DNA from: Bacteroidota bacterium
Lineage (GTDB): Bacteria > Bacteroidota > Bacteroidia > Cytophagales > Cyclobacteriaceae
Length of the DNA: 64,000 nt
NCBI GenBank assembly: GCA_018267275.1
Contig: JAFDYV010000006.1
Location: 175,919-239,918 of the forward strand
Direction of reading: 5' to 3'
Within the stretch, counting starts at the first letter, position 1. Each line of letters begins with the position of its first letter. The notes under the pieces are model-generated. The model did not search any database and was not told the origin of the DNA. It saw only the letters and a program-made list of their open reading frames with translations. A program made the translations under genes and the position numbers. Positions 45,793 through 52,013 of the stretch are shown here, piece by piece.

Positions 45793-46491
45793 TTAAAGCC
45801 CTTTGACCACTGCATCCCAATTCACCACGTTCCACCAATTGGATACATACTCGTTGCGCTTGTTTTGGTACTTTAAATAATAGGCATGTTCCCAAACATC
45901 CAACGCAAGCAAGGGAGTTCCTTTCAATTCGCTGATGTCCATTAACGGATTGTCTTGATTTGGTGTTGAGCCAATTTTCAATTTGCCGCCATCGTTTACC
46001 AGCCACGCCCAGCCAGAGCCAAAACGCTTCATCGCAGCATCGGTAAACTGTTCTTTGAATTTATCAAATGAACCAAATGCGCCATTGAGGGCATCTGCTA
46101 TTTTGCCCGAAGGTACACCTCCGCCATTGGGTTTCATCACCTGCCAAAAAAAGTTGTGGTTATACACGCCTCCACCATTGTTACGCGCTTTCGCGGAGAG
46201 CTTGGACGTGTTCGCAAAAAAATCTTTCTCGTTTTCAAATGTGATTTTATCAGCAGCTACCGCTTCGTTTACATTTTTTACATATGCAGCATGGTGCTTA
46301 CTGTAATGTATTTCCATCGTCATGGCATCGATGTAAGGCTCCAAGGCATTGTATGCATAAGGCAACTTAACTTGCTCAAATTGCAAAGGTAAAGCGGCAA
46401 ACAACGCTGTTGGGTTGATCGCACTGGCAATGGCTCCAGCTGCCGTAACTTTTAATGCCCCTTTCACAAATTCCCTTCTGTTCGTTTTCAT
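45793..46491 (-). CDS. Fe/Mn superoxide dismutase with twin-arginine signal
   Basis: 232 residues. The first 32 are a Tat signal (NRREFVKGALKVTAAGAIAS, RR motif followed by a hydrophobic stretch and ALFAA). The mature part is a complete Fe/Mn-type SOD: ligand H62 (MEIHYSKHH), H112 (VYNHNFFW), D198 and H202 (LDVWEHAYY). It should act in the periplasm or outside, removing superoxide there. Whether it uses Fe or Mn cannot be decided safely. Tat export would suit folding with metal in the cytoplasm first. Confidence 0.93.
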   Translation of the reverse strand: MKTNRREFVKGALKVTAAGAIASAINPTALFAALPLQFEQVKLPYAYNALEPYIDAMTMEIHYSKHHAAYVKNVNEAVAADKITFENEKDFFANTSKLSAKARNNGGGVYNHNFFWQVMKPNGGGVPSGKIADALNGAFGSFDKFKEQFTDAAMKRFGSGWAWLVNDGGKLKIGSTPNQDNPLMDISELKGTPLLALDVWEHAYYLKYQNKRNEYVSNWWNVVNWDAVVKGL

Positions 46492-46620
46492 GATTTTATG
46501 TTTTTAATTCTAAATACTGGATTCTTGCGCTAGCGAGTAGCTAGCAACTAGTAACCGGTATCTTCGTCTAAAGTTACCCATTTTTTTTCTAGCTTGCATT
46601 CACCAAAAAGCGTACCACCT

Positions 46621-47592
46621 ATGGCAGAGATATTGTACGATGAAGTGCCGTCTTTAGACTTGGCCGACTTCACCAGTGGCGACCCCAAGCGAAAGGCGAA
46701 ATTTGTAAATGACCTCGGCACAGCCTACAATAACATTGGCTTTGTAGCCATCCGAAATCATTACCTCACAGACGAACTTTCGGCAAGACTTTACAGCTGC
46801 ATCAAAAAGTTTTTTGCCATGCCAGATGCCTCTAAGCAACAGTATGAAATTGCCGGGCTGGCAGGGCAGCGCGGTTACATTGGCAAAGGAAAAGAGCATG
46901 CCAAAGGGCGCAACACGGGCGACTTGAAAGAATTTTACCATGTGGGTCAAGAAGTATTGGATAGCGATCCCATCAAACAAGAATACCCTGATAACGTTTG
47001 GCCAGCAGAAATTCCCGAGTTCAAAGAGATTGCACTGGAGGTTTATCAGCGATTGGAAAAAACGGGGGTACAAATGCTTCGGGCAATTGCGCTGTATTTG
47101 AATCTGCCCGAAGACTACTTCGATAAAAAAGTGCACCATGGCAACAGTATCTTGCGGCCCATCCACTATTTCCCCATAGAAAATCCAGATGCAGTGCCTG
47201 CCGATGCTGTACGTGCGGCTGAACATGGGGACATCAATTTGATTACACTGCTGATGGGCGCTAGTGCAGATGGCTTGCAAGTGCTGAGGCGCGATGGTAA
47301 ATGGATACCGATTACAGCACTACCTGAGCAGTTGGTGGTAAATGTTGGTGATATGTTAGAACGCCTGACCAACAAGAAACTAAAGTCTACCATCCACCGT
47401 GTGGTAAACCCACCACGCGACCAAATGAACAAACCGCGTTACTCGATTCCGTTTTTCATGCACCCGCGCTCTGAAATGAATTTGGCCGCATTGCCAAGTT
47501 GCGTAGATGCCGAACACCCAAAGTTATGGGCAGACATTACTGCAGGCGAGTTTCTCAACCAGCGTCTGCGCGAAATTGGATTGAAGAAATAA
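46621..47592 (+). CDS. 2-oxoglutarate/Fe(II)-dependent oxygenase (isopenicillin N synthase family)
   Basis: 323 residues from the ATG at 46621 (MAEILYDEVPSLDLADF); the ATG at 46594 gives an unlikely extension. The DIOX_N region (residues ~8-120) is followed by the 2OG-Fe(II) domain with the metal triad H202, D204 (EHGDINL) and H259 (TIHRVV), and the 2OG-binding R273-x-S275 (RYSIPFF). The group includes IPNS, flavone synthase and ethylene-forming relatives; in Bacteroidota the substrate is unknown. It is followed after 7 nt by the chromate-transporter gene. Confidence 0.9.
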   Translation: MAEILYDEVPSLDLADFTSGDPKRKAKFVNDLGTAYNNIGFVAIRNHYLTDELSARLYSCIKKFFAMPDASKQQYEIAGLAGQRGYIGKGKEHAKGRNTGDLKEFYHVGQEVLDSDPIKQEYPDNVWPAEIPEFKEIALEVYQRLEKTGVQMLRAIALYLNLPEDYFDKKVHHGNSILRPIHYFPIENPDAVPADAVRAAEHGDINLITLLMGASADGLQVLRRDGKWIPITALPEQLVVNVGDMLERLTNKKLKSTIHRVVNPPRDQMNKPRYSIPFFMHPRSEMNLAALPSCVDAEHPKLWADITAGEFLNQRLREIGLKK

Positions 47593-47599
47593 CGAGCAT

Positions 47600-48820
47600 T
47601 TGGCAAAGCTCACGAGCTATACTGCTTTTCTCAAAGATGTGTTACTGCTGTCGGTTTCAAGCTTTGGAGGACCGCAAGCACACCTTGCACACTTTCAAAA
47701 AGTGTTGGCGCAGAAGAAGCAGTACGTGACGGAAGCAGAACTGGTAGAGCTGAATGCATTGTGCCAGGTGCTGCCTGGCCCTACCTCTACACAAACAATC
47801 AGCGCGGTGGGTTATAAGTTGGGTGGACCCAACCTTGCCTATTTAACTTTGTTAATTTGGATGATTCCTTCCGTCACGATTATGACGGTAGCCGGGTTGT
47901 TGATTGGCAGCTACGATTCAAAAGAAGTGTCAGTAGCCACGCGTTTTATCCAACCCATGGCGGTAGGCCTGGTCGCCTATGCGGCCTATACGTTTATTCA
48001 TAAGATGGTTCAAACCAAACGTGCTGCAGCCATCATGTTAGGCGCGGCTGTAATTTCTTTTTTTGTTAAATCACCATTTGTGTTTCCAGCCATCTTGCTG
48101 ATTGCCGGCTGCATCACGGCATTCAATTACAAAGCCCACCCCCGCGAGGAAAAGAAAAAATTTGATGTGCCTTGGGCCAACTTCTTTTTGTGGGTCGGGG
48201 TGCTGGTGGTGGCAGCGGTGGTGGGTGCCGTCACTAAAAATAACCCAGATTTTTTGCCCGTGCGCCTATTCGAAAACTTTTATCGCAACGGCAGCTTGAT
48301 TTTCGGTGGTGGCCAAGTGCTTACGCCTTTGTTGCATACAGAGTTTGTGCAATATGCAAAACCGACCATTGATGGTGTGCGCGAGCCCTACCTTAGCAAT
48401 CAAGAGTTCCTTTCGGGTTATGCGCTGGCACAATCACTTCCAGGTCCGGTTTTTTCATTTAGTTCATACGTGGGAGCGTTGGCGATGCACAGCCGCGGTT
48501 TTGGCTTGGGAGGGCAGATTGTGGGGGGAATCATGTCTGCGATTGGCATATTTTTGCCCGGCACATTTTTGATTTTTTTCATGGTCCGCATATGGGAAAG
48601 TCTAAAAAAATTCAGACCCATCCGCGCTTCATTAGATGGAATCAATGCAGCCAGTGCCGGCCTGATTGCAGCGGCAGCAGTAATCCTGTTTGAACCGCTG
48701 CGTCAAGATTGGCTGAATTATCTGATCGTGTTGTCTACCTTTTCGCTGATGGTTTTTACGAAGCTACCATCATGGGCTGTGATTTTGGGCGGCTTAATAC
48801 TAGGCTTGCTGATTAGTTGA
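47600..48820 (+). CDS. chrA: Chromate ion transporter (CHR family, fused two-domain)
   Basis: 406 residues from a TTG start at 47600. Two homologous six-to-seven-segment CHR halves are visible, with FGGPQAHLAHF and CQVLPGPTSTQTISAVGYKLGG in the first and LIFGGGQVLTPLLHTE, AQSLPGPVFSFSSYVG in the second. CHR proteins export chromate or act on related oxyanions; specificity is not certain. It is separated from the 2OG oxygenase by only 7 nt, so it is in the same transcript, ended by the hairpin at 48829-48857. Confidence 0.9.
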   Translation: MAKLTSYTAFLKDVLLLSVSSFGGPQAHLAHFQKVLAQKKQYVTEAELVELNALCQVLPGPTSTQTISAVGYKLGGPNLAYLTLLIWMIPSVTIMTVAGLLIGSYDSKEVSVATRFIQPMAVGLVAYAAYTFIHKMVQTKRAAAIMLGAAVISFFVKSPFVFPAILLIAGCITAFNYKAHPREEKKKFDVPWANFFLWVGVLVVAAVVGAVTKNNPDFLPVRLFENFYRNGSLIFGGGQVLTPLLHTEFVQYAKPTIDGVREPYLSNQEFLSGYALAQSLPGPVFSFSSYVGALAMHSRGFGLGGQIVGGIMSAIGIFLPGTFLIFFMVRIWESLKKFRPIRASLDGINAASAGLIAAAAVILFEPLRQDWLNYLIVLSTFSLMVFTKLPSWAVILGGLILGLLIS

Positions 48821-48828
48821 CACAAAAA

Positions 48829-48857
48829 ATAAACCCCCGCAGTCGCGAGGGTTTATT
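48829..48857 (-). terminator. Bidirectional terminator between chrA and tonB
   Basis: Stem AATAAACCC / GGGTTTATT plus CGC/GCG, one bulged pair, loop AGTC. The T-run is better on the minus strand (TTTATTTTTTGTG), so it mainly ends the tonB transcript, but it also follows chrA. Confidence 0.75.
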
Positions 48858-48879
48858 GATCTTATATCCACTTTAGATA

Positions 48880-49554
48880 TTATCCCAACTTAAACTGAAT
48901 AGGCAAAGTATAGCGTTGCTTTACAGGTTTGCCACGCTGCTTTCCAGGGTTCCAAGCAGGTGAGCTTTGCACAATGCGAATCGCTTCTTCGTCACAACCA
49001 GCGCCAATACCTTTGATCACTTTCACATCGCTGATGGAACCGTCTTTACCAATCACAAACTGTACGAATACTTTTCCTTCAACACCCATCCTTCTGGCTT
49101 GCGCAGGATACTTGATCTTCTCACCAACATACTTGTAGAAAGCCGCCATTCCACCTTTGGGCGTTGCAGTTTCTTCAACTACGGTAAAAATTTCATCAAC
49201 CTCTTCTTTGGGCTCTTCAGCCACTACTTGCACGGCTTCTACCTTAGTATCTTCCGTTACTTCAACGTCAAACTTAATGTTAAGATCTTCCTTAATTTCT
49301 TGCTCATCTGGCACCTCCACAATCTGGGGCTGCTGAATGACCGGTGCTGGAGGAGGTGGCTGTTCGGTGGGCGGCACCTCTATCATTTCTTCGAACGTGT
49401 TGGTGCTTTTGCCGGCCAACAAGTCCACCTGTTCGTCATACGTTTTGTGATCAAAGGCCCTTTCTGCAATCAAAAGGGTAAAAACCAGCCCTATGCTAAA
49501 AAATAAGCCTGATTTTTTCGTCAAATCTGCCTTTTCGGTCTTCTTCGCTTCCAT
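48880..49554 (-). CDS. Energy transducer TonB (paralogue 1)
   Basis: 224 residues. The N-terminal membrane anchor (GLFFSIGLVFTLLIAE) is followed by a Pro-rich periplasmic spacer (TEQPPPPAPVIQQPQIVEVP) and a TonB_C domain (~145-224: VEGKVFVQFVIGKDGSISDV, GCDEEAIRIVQSSPAWNPGK, RYTLPIQF). It passes proton-motive-force energy from ExbB/ExbD to the outer-membrane receptors. A promoter just upstream makes it transcribed on its own as well as from the second copy at 49668-50330. Confidence 0.93.
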   Translation of the reverse strand: MEAKKTEKADLTKKSGLFFSIGLVFTLLIAERAFDHKTYDEQVDLLAGKSTNTFEEMIEVPPTEQPPPPAPVIQQPQIVEVPDEQEIKEDLNIKFDVEVTEDTKVEAVQVVAEEPKEEVDEIFTVVEETATPKGGMAAFYKYVGEKIKYPAQARRMGVEGKVFVQFVIGKDGSISDVKVIKGIGAGCDEEAIRIVQSSPAWNPGKQRGKPVKQRYTLPIQFKLG

Positions 49555-49573
49555 AGTGATAAGGTTAGGATTT

Positions 49574-49601
49574 CAAATATAGCAATACAATCCTAATCCA
49601 A
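49574..49601 (-). promoter_or_regulatory. Bacteroidota-type promoter for tonB paralogue 1
   Basis: Minus strand TTG (49601-49599), 17 nt, TATATTTG (49581-49574). Expected transcription start near 49567, 13 nt before the ATG. Confidence 0.6.
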
Positions 49602-49667
49602 GCTTGGAGTCACAAAAAACCGAAATATTTTTTCGGACAAAAGGCTAAAAGCCGTTCAAAAACAGGG

Positions 49668-50330
49668 TCAAAACGAAAAAACGATTGGAACAATACAGCG
49701 CTGGCGTACGGGCTTTCCCCGTTGTTTGCCTGCATTCCACTTGGGCGCCTTTTCCATTACACGCACTGCCTCTTCATCGCAGCCTGCGCCAATGCCACGA
49801 AGTACCTTTACCTCGCTAATGGCTCCGTCTTTACCCACTACAAATTGTAACATCACCTTGCCTTCGATGCCATTTCTGCGGGCAACGGCAGGGTAGCGCA
49901 CGTTCTCTTGCAAATACTTGTAAAACGCGGCCATGCCACCCACAGGCATTGCGGCTTCTTCTACTATTGTAAATATTTCATCTGTTTCTTCTTCTGCAGG
50001 TTCTGCAACGGCCACCGGCAAATCTACCCGGGGGGCTTCTACATCAAACTCAATGTTCAAGTTTTCATTGATTTCTACCTCATCTGGCACTTCTATGATT
50101 TGAGGCTGTTGGATAACCGGTGGTGGCGGTTGAACCTGCTGGGTGGGGGGCACCTCAATGAGTTCTTCCACCACATTAGCACCTCTGTCCTGGGCTAAAT
50201 CAATTTTGGTGTCGGCAGTCTTCCACTCGAAAGCAGTGGTGACCGCGCCCAATGCCAACAACAAACCTACTCCGAAATAAAGCGGCCGCTTCTGAGCGAT
50301 ATCCGCCTGCACTGACTTTTTTGCTTCCAC
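49668..50330 (-). CDS. Energy transducer TonB (paralogue 2)
   Basis: 220 residues, GTG start. Same layout as the neighbour: cytoplasmic KSVQADIAQKR, membrane anchor (PLYFGVGLLLALGAVTTAFE), Pro/Gln-rich spacer (TQQVQPPPPVIQQPQIIEVP), TonB_C (IEGKVMLQFVVGKDGAISEV). The two proteins are clearly a tandem duplication that has since diverged, mainly in the spacer. The length and conserved C-terminus suggest both work. Which receptor each serves is unknown. Confidence 0.92.
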   Translation of the reverse strand: MEAKKSVQADIAQKRPLYFGVGLLLALGAVTTAFEWKTADTKIDLAQDRGANVVEELIEVPPTQQVQPPPPVIQQPQIIEVPDEVEINENLNIEFDVEAPRVDLPVAVAEPAEEETDEIFTIVEEAAMPVGGMAAFYKYLQENVRYPAVARRNGIEGKVMLQFVVGKDGAISEVKVLRGIGAGCDEEAVRVMEKAPKWNAGKQRGKPVRQRCIVPIVFSF

Positions 50331-50422
50331 AATAAATCTATTTTAACACCTTGATGGGTGTTGTACGAACATGAGGAAGAAAATGTTTGGCGCGAAAATT
50401 TATTTGCCGATTTGGCAAACCA

Positions 50423-51160
50423 TTACTTTCTACTTCCGTAAAAGAGCGTGAAATAAGCCGTGGGGAAAACGGCACGATTAGTTGCAGTGGGCATCAGGAT
50501 GATTTCATTAAAGTAGGCATCCAACAAAACGCCCACTTCGAAGCCCGTTACTTGAGATTTTACTACGCCTAGCTCAAAATTCAAACCGAATTTGATGTTT
50601 CCACCAAACTCAAATTTCGATTTACCCAGCCCCTCAAACAAGTAACCTGTTCCCAAAATCTTATCCGGAGTATGGTCACGGTTATTGGGATCATACTGCT
50701 CGTGAATGGTGTTGAAAACACTATTGCCGACTGTCCGCTCGATGTAGTACGGTGCAACTACACCCACTGAAGGCCCTGCCGCAAATACCGCTTTGATCTC
50801 AACCCCTTGCTGCGGGGCTTTTGTAAACAATACAAAGTCGCGACCGTATTGAAAGCGAAATGCGTATAAGTAGTTTGTTTTTCCAAATATGAAAAAACTG
50901 CCCGAGCCCGAACTGACGCGAACTTCGGCTGGGTTTTTCACATTCATAATCTCCAACCCAAAGGTTTCAAACTGATTTGGGCGAATGCGCCTTGCTTGCT
51001 TAAACGTAAAACCACCAATCAGTCCACCCGCTGAGTTTTTATTAATCCCCCAGGTAAACTCCTTATCATATTCATAGCTGTCTTGCGTTTGCGCCAAAAC
51101 AGGCAAATACGCACTCAGTAGGGAAAAGGCTAGTAAAACTTGGAATGAAAATTTGGTCAC
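50423..51160 (-). CDS. Hypothetical exported beta-barrel-like protein
   Basis: 245 residues, GTG start (MTKFSFQVLLAFSLLSAY) with signal peptide cleaved after VLAQT. The mature part alternates hydrophobic and polar residues in beta-strand fashion and ends in an aromatic and basic segment (AYFTLFYGSRK), like an outer-membrane barrel of about ten to twelve strands. I do not recognise the family. It lies 92 nt from the tonB paralogue on the same strand and could belong to the same transcript. Confidence 0.65.
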   Translation of the reverse strand: MTKFSFQVLLAFSLLSAYLPVLAQTQDSYEYDKEFTWGINKNSAGGLIGGFTFKQARRIRPNQFETFGLEIMNVKNPAEVRVSSGSGSFFIFGKTNYLYAFRFQYGRDFVLFTKAPQQGVEIKAVFAAGPSVGVVAPYYIERTVGNSVFNTIHEQYDPNNRDHTPDKILGTGYLFEGLGKSKFEFGGNIKFGLNFELGVVKSQVTGFEVGVLLDAYFNEIILMPTATNRAVFPTAYFTLFYGSRK

Positions 51161-51251
51161 AAATTGAATGGCTGGTGAACTTATCCGAAATTTACGGTAA
51201 ATAAGAAAACGAAAAACACGTTTTAATAGTTTATCACTAAATCAACAAAAA

Positions 51252-51662
51252 ATGAGCAACATAATGGCCATAGGCGAATACAAGGGTGATTTGAGGACAG
51301 AAGCCAAGCACCTGCGATCGGGGCAAGCAATTATCACAGATGCACCGGTTGATAACATGGGCAAGGGTGAAGCATTTAGCCCAACTGACTTGGTGTGTGC
51401 TGCCCTCAGCAGCTGCATGATGACGATTATGGGGCAAGTGGCCGACCGCGAAGGCATTGACTTACGCGGTTTAAGAACAGAAATCGTAAAAGTAATGGCC
51501 AGCAACCCACGAAAAATTGCAGAAATAGGAATCACATTTTCGCACACCAATTTGGTTGCTACAGATGTGCAGAAACAAAAATTGATGAATGCCGCGCGGA
51601 CATGTCCAGTCGCTTTGAGCCTGGGCGGAGACCTAAAGCAAACTGTGACGTTTAATTTCTAG
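51252..51662 (+). CDS. OsmC-family peroxiredoxin-like protein
   Basis: 136 residues. The two redox cysteines are present in their usual settings (VCAALSSCMMTIMG with the peroxidatic Cys near residue 59, and ARTCPVALSL with the resolving Cys near residue 120). OsmC/Ohr proteins reduce organic hydroperoxides. This one lacks an N-terminal extension and is the YhfA/OsmC-like subgroup by length. Its 3' end overlaps the ytxJ gene on the opposite strand by 11 nt. Confidence 0.9.
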   Translation: MSNIMAIGEYKGDLRTEAKHLRSGQAIITDAPVDNMGKGEAFSPTDLVCAALSSCMMTIMGQVADREGIDLRGLRTEIVKVMASNPRKIAEIGITFSHTNLVATDVQKQKLMNAARTCPVALSLGGDLKQTVTFNF

Positions 51663-52008
51663 TCTGAAATCGCTCGATCTGGGCTTTGATGGTAGCGTAA
51701 TCAATATCGAAGTGAGAAGTATCATACACCGCTTTGCCATCTTTGATAATTAGCACTTGGGGTGACTCGTGCACAACACCAAAAGTGTGAGCGATTTCAT
51801 TGGAAATCGATCGATAGGAGAGCAAGTCCAGATAGTAGAGCTTAGTGCCGTTCATATCTTCTTCACGCCAATTGCGCTCAAGCCTATTCAAAGATGTTTT
51901 GCTGATCGAACAGGTGGTAGAGTGTTTGAACAACAACACGGGGCGGAGATTTGATTCATTCTTAATGTCGGTGAGCTGAGACGCATTGGTCAACGGAATC
52001 CAGTTCAT
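51652..52008 (-). CDS. ytxJ: Bacillithiol-system redox-active protein YtxJ
   Basis: 118 residues with a thioredoxin-like fold: FKHSTTCSISKTSL carries the monothiol active site (TCSIS) and ESPQVLIIKDGKAVYDTSHF the cis-Pro loop. YtxJ proteins are bacilliredoxins that remove bacillithiol from protein cysteines, so this organism probably makes bacillithiol. It faces an OsmC gene with overlapping 3' ends, a compact pairing of two thiol-redox genes, and is 5 nt from the stop of the large repeat protein on its own strand. Confidence 0.9.
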   Translation of the reverse strand: MNWIPLTNASQLTDIKNESNLRPVLLFKHSTTCSISKTSLNRLERNWREEDMNGTKLYYLDLLSYRSISNEIAHTFGVVHESPQVLIIKDGKAVYDTSHFDIDYATIKAQIERFQTRN

Positions 52009-52013
52009 AAATC

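Noticed and set aside
46654..47280. 208-codon minus-strand frame inside the 2OG oxygenase
   Set aside because: Shadow frame; the plus strand carries a complete catalytic triad.
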